Translations under genes and position numbers: made by a program
Shown: one piece after another, positions 44,658-56,165 of the stretch
Numbering within the stretch: position 1 is the stretch's first letter
How the letters are laid out: the number at the start of each line of letters is the position of its first letter
The notes under the pieces: model-generated
Told to the model about the DNA's origin: nothing
The model's input: only the letters and a program-made list of their open reading frames with translations
Databases searched by the model: none
NCBI GenBank assembly: GCA_031772625.1
Contig: CM062819.1
Coordinates: forward strand, 1,228,501,070-1,228,565,069
Reading direction: 5' to 3'
Source of the DNA: Pinus tabuliformis
Taxonomy: Eukaryota > Streptophyta > Pinopsida > Pinales > Pinaceae
Length of the DNA stretch: 64,000 nt

Positions 44658-46648
44658 TATTGGTCATAAACCATTTAATGCGTGAACGCCCCACCTTTAC
44701 ATTAAATATCAAAATAAAGGGGGGGCATACAATTCTTTTGGGCCATTGGATGTGGCCCTAGTGATTTCTAATGGGAAGTAAGGGTTGGGAACCATTGGAT
44801 GAGGACCCCAATGAATGTCACACAGTGATCCTTAGGAAAATAGTGAAGGAGAGAGCACTAGGTCTGTAAACATTGGTAGATAAATATTTATGAGCCTCTA
44901 AAAAAAAGGCTTATGAATGAAGTATAGTACACCAGGGAAAATAATACATCCATGGATCATGAGTAACAACATATTTTGAACCGTAATCATCTCATATTGA
45001 TTTATTGATTAATCTCTCTTATGACGATGATATCAAGGGTTTGAGCCTTCAACAAATTTTATAAGCAATCACTCTCCAAGGTCAAGTTATGGAAGGCAAT
45101 GGTGTATAGAACCATACTCTCAATTTAATAATGAAGGCTTATATTTAGAAAACCCTGAGCCATTTTCATTATGTATAGCCAACGCAACATAAAATATTAA
45201 TGTGAATCATAGCCCCATCTATTTATAATTCTCCTTGATAGAAGTGAGGATTTGGGTTTGTGTTACATTATATGTTATGGGTTTTGCACCAAAGGTCGAG
45301 AGGTTCTTTAGGAAATTTATCCTCCTCTTTATGATGCATCATATTTTGTAATGATTCCCCAATTCATGGCATCATTGGAACAAAACATGATTGTCCCAAA
45401 AACATTTCATTCATTTAATTTACTCATTGTGTTTATTTTTGGAGTATTTTAGTCGTTAAGAGAGAACATACTTAGTTGGCAGATTTGGAATTATTAAATC
45501 ATTTTTATGCCTGATTTGGGGAAACAAGGATTCGTTGAAACATGTTATTAATTGGTTGTTTAGGGAATCTCAAAATTTCTAGTGCCCACTTGGTGAATAT
45601 GATCATCTACTTATGTTTTATTTCTATATGAGTGATGATAAAATTCAGAATCTCTTCAATTCTAGCACAAAATCTGAGTTTCATCAATACTTATGTTCTT
45701 TTGTGTAGTGTATGTTCTTGTGATATTTTCATATGGTATTGCACTATCATTACATCTATTCATTCCTATTAATTTCATTGGTTCCTCTTATGTTTGATTT
45801 TTTGGCATATTACTTGGGTTAGTCACAAACCTAGATAAATTACTCTTTGTTATGCTTGGAGCAACTTCTTTCATTGGGGGTTGATGAGGACAATAGTTTC
45901 ACTATGTGTAATTGTTTTGGAATTAACAATAAAATTTTGATGTTTCCTCTAGTTATGTTGGTATTGTTAATATTGAATTCTATGATCGATGCATCTAACA
46001 GTGGTGTTGATGACCAAATTTTTTGTCTACAAATTCCTTAAACCATATGCAAAATCTTATATGTAGAATTTGGTTTTAATTGATACTATTAGAGGTCCAT
46101 TGGTGACATTTTTGGGAATAGAAAATGGTCTATAACATTATGCAGGTATTGAAGGCTTGTAAAAACAATAGGTTTATCATGTTATATGAAATTACTTTCT
46201 CCATGGTGCCTATTTTGTATGGTCTTACGTTGTGTTCCATTTACTTGTTTTGTTGAAGAGGAAAATATTTATTTCCTTGACGGATTCTGCTAGTGCAAAT
46301 TTTATTGTGCAATTATGTTTGATAGACTGTCTAAATCCTAGATAGGGTAAATACGTCAAGATTGAAGACATACTAATAAGTACAGATGAAGGTAAATGTT
46401 TATCGATTTATATCCATTTGAAAATACCTCTCCCTATACCATTTTGGAGATGATGTTGTTGGAAAAGGCATAGATACTTTTTTTACAAGTTGTATTGCAC
46501 CATCTTTGTGGGGTCCATAATTCTTCTATAGTTGGCATATCAACCCATCATGGCTTTATGCCTGTACTTATTTTTGGAAATATAAATTTTGATAGGAATT
46601 TATCTATGCTCAAGGAGCTTGAGGGTTGAAAAATGTTTAAGATGGAAG
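44658..46648. other. Intergenic, no recognised gene
   Basis: AT-rich. The plus-strand frame 45847-46041 (64 codons, hydrophobic middle) is not recognised. The stretch 46380-46650 ends in a purine-rich 'gatggaaggaggg' just before the inverted-arm unit, resembling a polypurine tract, but no retroelement protein is visible upstream. Confidence 0.45.
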
Positions 46649-46675
46649 GAGGGTCTGTTATACAGTGTTATGTCA

Positions 46676-48171
46676 CACTCCCGATCTCATATTCTAAGTG
46701 TCACACTTTGTGTCGTTAATTTCAAAAGTGTCACAAAGTGACAAAAGCTATACAAAAAAATGTATTCACCATGAAACACGTTTAGAATCATCCCTGAAGG
46801 AAGAAGAAGACTTGGCTTGAAGAAATTTTGAAGAACTTGTCCAAAACCTTATTTTGCAAGCCTAGCATACTTTTAGCAAAAATACCTGCATTGGTAACCT
46901 TTTGTTAAAATATGACTAGCACTGGCATAGTGCCTTTTGATAGGAAAATCCATGCTGACCTTCTTCAGGCAACTTTTCCAAAAATGGAGGAGAAGATTCT
47001 CCTACTAGAAGTATCGAGAATAGTGAGTTGGTTGTAGTTGAGTGAGGATTAGAGTGAGACCTCCCAATCTCGGTTCCTGATCCTACTTTCATGGATCTTC
47101 CCCTTGAAATGTGGAACCTCTCCCTCCTTTTATGGATCCTCAACTCCCTCTCCTTCCCTAGAAATCAAAACCCTACCATCTACTTTCGGTTATTTTTCTG
47201 GTTCTTTATTGCTTGTTTGCCCTCCTATGCTTAAGCCATGCCTAAATGCTGCCTGTTTTTCTAAGGAAAAAGGAGTTCTTCAAGTTCTTGGCTAGGACTT
47301 GGAAACTGATCCAAAGGATGTTTCCAACATCAAGGATTAAGTGGTTATATTCTTCCCTTACTTTCTATTAATATTAAATTATGTGTTTTCTTTCCATAAC
47401 TGTGTAAATCATTACTCAATTATTGTGATGCTCCTTGATCTGTCACATAGTTTATGTTATATTGAATTATGCTATGCATGCCTATATCGTCTCTATTTGA
47501 TCTTCCTTTTAGGTATTCATCCACAACAATATAGAGAGGATTGAACTTGGAAGTGAGAATATCAAGGACGATGTCAATAAATCTTAGCATCAGAGTGAGG
47601 TAGATCATCTATTCTCCTTTGTGTTTTCTGGTTTAAGCTAGGAAAGTTTGCAAATGTTTGTTTATTTTGTTGTTGTTTCCTCCCATACGACTAGATGGAT
47701 CATTTCAAACTGCAGAAAGGATTTCCTGCCCAACAAGATGGTGACTACACTGGTGAAGATCCATGAAAATAGGATCAAGAACTAGGAATGGGAGGTCTCG
47801 CTCTAATCTTGATTCAACTGTAGTTAGCTCACCATTCTTGAGACTTCTAGTAGGAGAAGCTTCTCCTCCATTTTAGGAAAAAATATATGAGGAGGACCAA
47901 CATGAATTTTCCTATCAAAATGCACGTTGCCAATGCTAGACACTAGTTAGAAAAAAAAGGTTACCAGCATGGATTTGTTTGCGAAAAGTAGCATTGGGCT
48001 TGAAAAACAAGGTTTTGGACAAGTTATTTAGAATTTATTCAAGGAAAGTCTTCTTATTCCTTCAGGGATGCTTCTGAACATGTTTCATGGTGAATACATT
48101 GTTTTTGACATACTTCGTCAGTTTGTGACACTTGCGACATTTATGACACTTAGGATATGAGATTGGGAGTG
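46676..48171. mobile_element. 1.5 kb unit with ~420-bp inverted arms
   Basis: Left arm 46676-47100 and right arm 47755-48171 are inverted copies of each other with moderate divergence; shared blocks include 'cactccc.atctcatat', 'gtattcaccatgaaaca', 'aacttgtccaaaacctt', 'gataggaaaat'. Similarity seems to extend ~25 bp outwards on both sides (ttataca...). The 650-bp spacer holds a 63-codon open frame (47104-47295) with no recognised family. It could be a foldback transposon, a MULE-like element with long ends, or two LTR pieces in opposite orientation; a transcript would fold into a long hairpin. No clear target duplication. Confidence 0.75.
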
Positions 48172-48839
48172 CAAAAAAGTATTGTATAATAAATGCTCCC
48201 TAAAGCATGAATTCATAATGGGAAGTGATTCCTAAAATGATTTATAAATCAAGACAAGGACTTTGGAGAACCAACGTCAGGAGACCTACAAATAAAACAA
48301 AATACAATATATCTGACATCTATGATGTAAGTATGCTCAACATGTAAGCATCTAATAATACATAGATCCACGACATGGACATAGCCATCTGACTAGAAAG
48401 GATCATGTGCCTAGATCCACGGCATGGATGCTGCCATCTGAATAGAAGGGATCATGTGTACAATCATGAATACGTAATAATTCAATGCAACCTAGATTTA
48501 TTAGATGAAACCCAGGGTCTTCATCTCCACCTCGATCCAACTAAAGTACGAATCTAACCATCTGAATAAATGGGTTGCAGTCAAACATAGTAGAAACCAC
48601 CTAATTACCAGTCAATGATGTAAACCATTAACATGCACGAGAGAACCACCAATGATTAAAATGTCCCTCAAGGTATAATAGCACAATCTATGAGTGTGAA
48701 CAATGAAGTTGAAGTTGAACACTCGTAGATTCATTTGATCGAAGACCAGTGATGTGAACCTATCGTCGAATGCGAAGAACCTTCCATTGAGGCATGCAAG
48801 CTCCAAGGAACTAAAAGGGAGTTTCTATATCATTTTCCT
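48172..48839. other. Intergenic, holds a short tandem duplication
   Basis: No gene recognised. A 49-bp unit is duplicated in tandem at 48362-48459 ('tagatccac.gcatgga...catctgaatagaa'). Confidence 0.6.
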
Positions 48840-49720
48840 GGACAATGAAAGTTGACTCTTTTCCTTCTTCGCATGTTCAGTCTTATTCCTCTTCTTCCTC
48901 TTCATCTAGTGAAAGCCTACAAGCTAGTAACCAAATGGATAAGTAGCAGAAGAAAAGGAAGATTAAGAAGAAGATAAATAAGAAAAGGTCCAACCAAGCG
49001 ACCATTGCTACATATGTAACTGATGCTGCAAAATATTCCAATCAACCCCACAAAGTGAAATTCCCTTGCAAATTTTCTGAGGGAAACCACCTTCTTCGAG
49101 AATGTCCTAGTACACCCAAGGTATTAGAAGTGTGGTCCACAGCTTCACACCAACCTTGGTCATCAGCCTCTGGAGATCATGTTGGTGATAATAATTCTAC
49201 TAGTGACAACAAAACCCAAGGTAAATAGGGAGAAGTAAAATTTCCCCATAGGCTATGTGAAGGGAATCATACTATTCACCTTTATCCTTATATAGATGAA
49301 GCTTATAACGTGTTGGATAACCTTACCACTACTCAACCTCATCTTCTGAATAGTTATCAAAAGCTTTCCCTTGATCCTCCATTAGTTGATCAAGTGATTG
49401 ATCATAACTCATCTTTGGTCAATCCCACTCTCTCTGAAATTGAATCCCATGAGTCCATTTCTGAACAACCATTGGTCAAAAAAATGGTTGACCTAACTCT
49501 GCTTTTAGTTGATCATATCTATCCTCTAGAGAGTGAAGTTCATACTGCTCAATTTCTTCTGGTTTCTTCATATTCCAAATAATTAGGGGGAAATCCTCTT
49601 GTTTCCATGGTGCACGGGGGTGATCATCCTATTCCCATGATATAGGGGGGGATACTCCTATTCCCATAACACAAGAGGGCATTCCTCCCATTCTGATGGC
49701 ACCCTCTCTACGTAGTTTAG
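48840..49720 (+). pseudogene. Gypsy gag tail with zinc-knuckle-like motifs, broken
   Basis: After a Ser-rich stretch (48880-48935) and a Lys-rich stretch (48940-49000) the plus strand reads KFPCKFSEGNHLLRECP and again, 150 bp later, KFPHRLCEGNHTIHLYP. These are two successive CxxC-x4-H-x4-C-like units, each missing Cys residues. Then an acidic, Asp/His-rich segment (LLVDHIYPLESEVHTAQ, 49310-49582) follows. In the family this lies between gag and protease. Stops at 48944 and 49231. Confidence 0.65.
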
Positions 49721-49739
49721 TCACTTTCTTTGATTGGAG

Positions 49740-50408
49740 TCAACTGGCATGATATTGTCTTCCTTCCTATGTTCCCTTTCAAATCATGGTACAAGATTAT
49801 AATATACCCGTACTTGGCACAATCATAGATGAAAGCGCATCTATCTATTATGCCCTCAACTACTTGGCAAGATTTACTTTCTCCACATCTTGTGCCCATT
49901 ACCCAGAATATGTTAGCTTTTAACAGAGGAACCAGTCAACCCTTAGGGATCCTTCTAAAGTTGCCTATTACGCTGGGAGTAAAAATTGTCTATCTCGACG
50001 TGATGGTTATCCAAGGCCCTTTGGATTTTAATTTATTCCTCAGTCGTGAATATGTTTATGTCATGGGATCTCTCCTCTCTTCTCTCTTTCATGTGATTCC
50101 CACATGAAGGAAGAGTTGTGCCAATTGATCAGCTTTCGTTCGTTGGTCCAAATTTGACTTTCGATCAACCATCTTCCCTAAATGGTCCTTGTATGCAAGT
50201 GGTATCACACTCACCACAGGTTAATTATGTGGCCACCTACTACATGCCCGCGTCTACTGATGATTTAGTCAGTGATATAGTGCGTCATGTGCTAGATGCA
50301 TTGGAACCTAACCTTTCCATTAGATCACTTGACATGTATCCCTTCCATAGTGTTTTTCTCCCATGTGATGCGAACCTCTTGGAAGCTTTGACCTCTTATA
50401 GGCCATAA
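49740..50408 (+). pseudogene. Gypsy aspartic protease fragment, broken
   Basis: Plus strand about 49815-49850 reads IIDESAS in the place of the 'DxGAS' active site. After a frameshift, 49829-50107 is open with STTWQDLLSPHLVPITQNML, FNRGTSQPLGIL and FNLFLSREYVYVMG, the second half of a retropepsin fold (G.L......L....F.LLLGRDY). The frame resumes at 50118-50408 with DQLSFVGPN and ends at a stop (50406). No RT follows: the next sequence is tandem repeats, so the element is truncated or rearranged here. Confidence 0.7.
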
Positions 50409-50448
50409 TCAACGTACCATGAGGATAGTTGTTTTACTATGTCCACCT

Positions 50449-50745
50449 CATTAAAAAATTAAATAGGTCGCTATGAGCATGGTTCTTTTCTTTTGTCATG
50501 TGCATTAAAAAATGAAACAAAGTGTATGATCATGGTTCTTTTCTTGTGTCAAGCTCATTAAAAAATAAAATAAAGTGTCATAGAAAAGTTCCTTTACTTG
50601 TGTCAAGCTCGTTAAAAAATGAAACAAGGTGTCATGAGAGAAATTCCCTAATGGTATCAATCTCATTAAAAAATGAAGCAAGATGTCATGAGCATGGTCC
50701 TTTTCCTGTGTCAAGCTCGTTAAAAAATGAAGCAAATCCCCTTCC
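50449..50745 (+). repeat. 54-bp tandem repeat, ~5.5 units, coding-length (18 codons)
   Basis: Units begin with 'cattaaaaaat' or 'cgttaaaaaat' at 50449, 50503, 50556, 50610, 50664 and 50718, so the period is 53-54 bp. Read on the plus strand the unit gives an 18-residue peptide repeat with SSSLKNE and CHEHG blocks (open 50522-50764). It sits directly after the gag/protease fragment. Confidence 0.9.
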
Positions 50746-50922
50746 AATTCGAGTATTTCATTAGATCTCATAAATTCCCATTTGAGTCTTTCACTTGATC
50801 TTGTAAATGAACCTTAATTCCATCCACTTGTTAGTAACCAATAGTCAACTTAGGTCAATGAAATGAAGCTTTGGGGGCATGTACCTTGAATTGAATCATT
50901 ATGCTAGGGGCATGAAAACTTA

Positions 50923-51140
50923 TCTCAAGCATATTTTTTCTTTGTTTCTAGCTTATGTAAAAATGAAACCAATCTCAAGCATATTTTCTCTCCATTTCAA
51001 GCTTGTGTAAAAATGAAACCAAATCTAAGGATAGTTTTTTTTCTCATGTTTCAAGATTGTGAAAAAATGAAACCATCTTCAAGTATCCTCAAGAATAGTT
51101 TCCCATGTTTCAAGATTGTGTAGAAATGAAACCATTCCCA
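50923..51140 (+). repeat. ~51-bp tandem repeat, four units
   Basis: Units start at 50923, 50973, 51024 and 51076 and contain 'tttcaagcttgtgtaaaaat' followed by 'gaaacca'. The half 'aaaaatgaaacca' also resembles part of the 54-bp unit upstream, so the two arrays are probably related. Confidence 0.8.
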
Positions 51141-52638
51141 CCTTAACTCTCATGATTGCCATTTTTAATTAGCCTATTTTTGCTAGATGAGCCTTGGTTT
51201 TTTCATTCCATCATCACCATTTCTTTGGTCAATCATACGCTTTCACTTGCATGCTTTACCCTTGCCTGGGGAACATATGCGATGAGTGGTCTTATTAGCC
51301 ATCCTCTTGACCTTTATATGTTTTGAGCAAGTTCCACATCACCAAGAACCAATTGATATCCTTTTATACCACTCATTCCACCAGGTGGAGTCCTCTTTCA
51401 TCTCTTTTCAGACTCCAAAAACATGAAAATATTACCGAGAACTTGTATTTTCGAACTCGTAAAAGTAAATGAAAATACATCTAGCCGGTATTATTTTATC
51501 CCTTTTCCAGACTGAGATAGATTAATGTACAAAAGAGGAATACCTTGATCACACGTGGCAAAAAGGTTCTCTTGAATATTGTTTTCTAAATTTTAGGACT
51601 CGAGAGACCATATATGAAAATGGATCTTTGGAGTTTCCTTTTTGCCTCTTTTTCAAGCTCTCTAAACAGAAAAAATATGTCGATTTATCCCTTTGTTAGA
51701 CTCATAAAACTGAAATGACGAAGGACTTGTTACCATGATGAGGCTCAGATACTCCTTCTTAGAGCTCATTAAAAATACTAGGATGGATTCATCTGAAGGA
51801 TGAACTTATATGACAAGCATATGGTATCCTCTTCAAGCTTGGGATTCAAAATAAAGAGGTTGGATCTTGTCTAGATTATGAAACAAACTGGTTGGTTCGA
51901 AATGTGTCGGAAAATGAATTTTTGATGTGATTATCGCCAAAACATGTCTCAAAAACTTGATATGGATCATAGAAGCCTAAATTCAATAGAGAGGTACATG
52001 CTAGAAATAGTGGGGCAAAAATGGAACTAAACATATATCCTGTATTTTGTATAAAGGTAGCACGTCACTCTTGAACATGACATTTATTTTTATTTCATGT
52101 CGAGTTTAGGTTATCCTCGCTTCGTCACATTCCTTACTATGTTTTAGGAATCTATTTTCCTCTCATCTAATTATATCCTATTTGTCATCATGACCTATGA
52201 TCCTACGTTGAGTTAAATGTTGCCAAATTCTGGAGTCGTGTCACTGATATGTTCAAGAGAAGTCCCATCTATAATTCAAACCACCCATATCTTGTTTGAC
52301 TTTTCTACAACAATCGTGAATCACTCTTGCCAACTCTACAAAATCCTATGTTTCATCTCGATGATGTGGGAAACATTATGGCCAGAAGATGTTGGTTTTG
52401 AGTTATTGGACTTTGGCAATCTCGAAGTATTGATTTATGGTTAAGAACATAATCCTAATGAGACAATCTATGGTACTAAGGTGAAAATCTCCAAGTGGGG
52501 ACATGTTACATAACATTGTGCTAGGTAATTTCAAAAAGACATGACAAATAATTATGTTTATTGGTCATGGTACAAGCTATAATTTCTCCCTCGCAGCAAG
52601 ATCAATTGTTGAACAACCTTCAGGCATCCCTATGACAA
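51141..52638. other. No recognised gene
   Basis: Plus-strand sequence with mixed composition and one 75-codon frame (52217-52444) of unknown type; likely the decayed continuation of the gypsy fragment upstream. Confidence 0.4.
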
Positions 52639-53504
52639 TGTGACTTGTGAGAGAGTTTAACAAAATGTGATGATCAAATCATTGTGTGATTTCTTCAAGG
52701 AAGGCCTTAGATGGAAAGATATTTAACCTATTATTCCAAATGGTAATGAGGTTGTGGTAAACCATATCCTCTTTGTCTTAGTTTTATTCTTCATCTCTCA
52801 AGCCTAATTAATAACAACATGAACAACAAAATTGTCTTAGAACAACATTCAAGACCAACTTCATTGCTAAATAGTTGTTTATGTTTTTTATTTAACCTAT
52901 GATGCACATGATTGTATTCTTGAGTTTTCTTAGAATGAGATGTCTACCAAGAGAACCATGAATGGGGTATAACTTAAAAGAAAAATCCTCTCATTGAAAA
53001 GAAGTTAACTTCAATCTCCTTGATTTTGTAGAGGGAAGAAACTTTGAAATGATTAAGGAAGAAAGGATGCATCCTTAGTGATGTAGTCACTTATAGCATT
53101 AGAGGTCATTGCAGTGGCACAGGTAATTGTGACGTGATAGATGATGAAAGGGGCAACAAGGTTCCTTGTTGTGACTCTCTTTTTCTATTATTGTTATGCA
53201 ACTAGATAAGAAAATAGAAGAAAAAATAGATCAATGACTTGAAAATTAGCCTCTTCAATAGGGAAACCTCCTTTACTTCACATAAATGAACAATTCTTAG
53301 ATGATAAAAAGGACGAGACCTCCTTTTTATATATAATATACTAATGGGTCACAATATAATTAGGGCCTACATAACAATAATAATGTAAGGGCTCAAAAAT
53401 AACAATAGTGGGATTCTATGGGGCACAACAATAACAATATGGGGGATACATGGGGTGTAGACATAACAATATGGGGGATACACTAGTATTATAGGGACCC
53501 AACA
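52639..53504 (-). repeat. Chromovirus 3' LTR (left boundary uncertain)
   Basis: The minus strand starts TGTTGGGTCCC at 53504, immediately after the purine tract GGATAGGGGCA (53505-53515) that follows pol. A TATA-like TATATAAAAAGG lies at 53323-53334 on the same strand. Repeated 'aacaatatgggggatac' phrases occur at 53430-53490. The far end is a guess based on a TG at 52639; no second LTR is in the window to check it. Confidence 0.55.
53323..53334 (-). promoter_or_regulatory. Putative LTR TATA box (chromovirus)
   Basis: TATATAAAAAGG on the minus strand about 170 bp into the LTR. Confidence 0.5.
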
Positions 53505-53544
53505 TGCCCCTATCCTTCAAAATAGTGTTCTCCTCAATGCTAGA

Positions 53545-53650
53545 GTAGTTCTACATGCTTTTGTATAAAATTCTCATCCTCCCATATGGAATCTTCAATT
53601 GGTAGGTTCTTCCACTTAATGAGATAATCTAGAATTGATCAATTTCATAG
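53545..53650 (-). pseudogene. Chromodomain at the integrase C terminus
   Basis: YLIKWKN, IEDSIWEDE and FIQKHVELL follow the chromodomain core 'YLVKWKG.....TWE....'. Its stop at about 53550 precedes the purine tract by ~35 bp. Chromodomains bind modified histone H3 tails and are diagnostic of chromoviruses. Confidence 0.85.
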
Positions 53651-56165
53651 TTGTCGAGTTCTTGATTCCTTGAATGCTTCAAGTTCCAATACGTTTTTTC
53701 CTCCTCATCAAGTTTTGGCAATATTGTTTGAATTGGGAGCTTGTCACCTATAACCTTTTTTATGCATGAAACATGGAAAATTGGGTGTACTCGGGAAGAT
53801 GCATGCAGCTCCAATTTGTATGTTGTAGTACAAATATTTTGCAACACCTTGTAAGGACCATAGTACTTGGGTGATAATTTACTAATCCTTTTTAGCTTTC
53901 TTGACAAACATTTGTTTGTATGGTTGTGGTCGTAAAAATACCCAATCACCTACATCAAAACTTCTTTCACTGCGGTGTTGATCTTCCTATAGTTTTATTA
54001 GATTTTATGTTAGAGTAAATTTATACTTTAAGAGTTGGAGAACTTGTTGTTGATTCTTGATGTGATCTTACACTGCTTGAACATTAGAATTTTCTCTTAA
54101 AGTTGACGTGATGGATGGTGGATGATATCCATAAAGTGCTATAAATGGGGTAATTTTTGTTGTGGTATGGAAGGAAGTGTTGTACCACCATTCTGTCAGA
54201 GGTAACCACTTGACTCATTGTGTTTATTTATTAGATACAAAGCAACAAAGATGTCCTTCCAAAACTTTGTTCACTGTCTCAATTTTCCCATCAGATTGAG
54301 GATGATAAGATGAGCTATGAGCTAATTGAGTACCGAGACAAGAAAATAATTATGTCCAAAAATTTCAAGTGAAAATAAGATCTCTATCACTTACAATAAT
54401 CTTTTGGTTTCCATGCAACTTTTGAACTATTTCCATAAATCCAATAGCAATTGTATTGACTTTGAAAGGCTGAGATAGTGCACAAAAGGGTTCATACTTG
54501 GTAATTCTATCAACTACTACCATGATGACACTCTTTCCTTCAGAATTGAGTAAACCTATGATAAAATCCATAGATACCTCCTCCCAATGTTGAGTTGGAA
54601 TGACTAAAGGTCGTAGTAGGCCTGGTTTCTTAATTGGATACTCCTTATTTTGTAGGCAAACCAAACATTCTATCACAAACTTCTTAATATCGGATTTAAG
54701 GCCATCCAAGAAAAACTCTTTTTCAACCCTATGGTAATTATTTTAAAATCATGAGTTCCCCACTAAAGGAGAGATGTGCAATTCCAGAAGAATATTTTGT
54801 TTGAGTTTGGAGTTCTTACATAGATATGAAAGATCTTTGTACCATAATGAATCATTTTTCTATATAAATGTATCAGATGTACTAAGATCTCGTTGCAGTT
54901 TTTGAGTGAGTGTGCACAACTCTTCATCATTCTTCCATTCCTCCTTTTCTTCAGTTATCCAATTAGGTTGGACAATAGAAATGGCATAGAGCAATGCTTA
55001 CATGTCCCCATCCCTTCTTGAGAGTGCATTTGTAACAACATTTTCCTTCCCTTTTTTGTATATGATTTCAAAGTCATATTTTCAATATCTTTCTGACCCA
55101 TTTTTGTTGCTCTTCTGAAGATAATATTCGTTCCAAGAAGTATTTAAGACTATTATGATCTATTTTTACCTTGAAGTGTCATCCTATTATGTAAGGGCAC
55201 ATTTCTTTAGTGCATGTTGGGTTTCCAATATTTCATTCTTATAAATGGAATTTTTTAAATACTTTCCCTTTATTTGACAATTTTCAAAAGTAATTTCTCC
55301 TCCTTCTTACATTAAAATAACACCAATCTTGTTTCCTAAGGAATCACATTCCACAATAAAGGTTTTTGTGAAGTCTAGTGTAGTTAATACCAAAGCTTGA
55401 TACATTACCTCTTTAATATGTTGAAAGGCCTTAGTTTCTTTTGGATTCCAAGAAAATGCATCTTTCTTCAGTAATGTTGTTAGAGGTGCTGCTGTCTTCA
55501 TAAAATTATTAACAAACTTGCAATAATACCCTATCAACCTAAGAAATCCTTGAATATGCTTTATGCTTTTGTGAATTTTCCATTCCTTGATGGATTTAAT
55601 TTTGTTATGGTCTTCCTTAACACCATAATGGGATACAATATCACCCAAATGTTCCACTTATTGAACCCCAAAGAAACATTTCGAGAGTTTTACATATAAT
55701 TGTTTCTCCCCTAACATTTTGAGGACCCTGTCAACATGTTGAACATGGTCTTTCCATCATTTGTTATAGATGAGTATATCATCGAAAAATACTAAGACAA
55801 ATTTTCTAAGGAAGGATTTGAAAATGTAATTCATCAAGCCTTTAAATGTGTACGGTGAATTAGTATGGCCAAAGTCATGATAAAAAATTAAAAATGACCT
55901 TCATGAGTTCTAAATGTCATATTTAGACTGTCTTCTACCTTAGTTCTAATTTTATGATATCTTGAACAAATATCCAAGTTGGTGAAGTAAATGTTTCCAT
56001 GTAGGTCATCAAACAATTCATAAATGAGTTGCAAGGCCATGCGGGGTAGGTAAAATCATCTTTGATGGTGAACCAAGCACCACAATTATATATTTTGTCA
56101 TTTCTACTAGATGGAATCTGTGCAAAGTATGCTTTTCGAGCAATGTACTGGAACTGGACCATTCA
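53545..56165 (-). pseudogene. Chromovirus (Ty3/gypsy) pol: RT, RNase H, integrase, chromodomain; truncated and broken
   Basis: Minus strand, from high to low coordinates. RT starts in a damaged part at 56165 and reaches [13 protein letters not shown], with the catalytic F-x-D-D at 55778-55789 kept. The 55657-55307 frame has the thumb (IQGFLRLIGYYCKFV) and RNase H start (TFIVECDSLGNKIGVILM). Then NALSRRDGDM ends RNase H. The integrase core has VSMDFIIGLL, KIIVSDRDLIFT and SDGKIETVNK, so D, D and E are all present. 53949-53629 has the GPY motif (KYYGPYKVL) and VHPIFHVSCIKK. 53640-53545 reads LDYLIKWKNLPIEDSIWEDE, a chromodomain that in this lineage guides integration. Gag and protease are missing: the copy ends at 56165. 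Confidence 0.93.
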
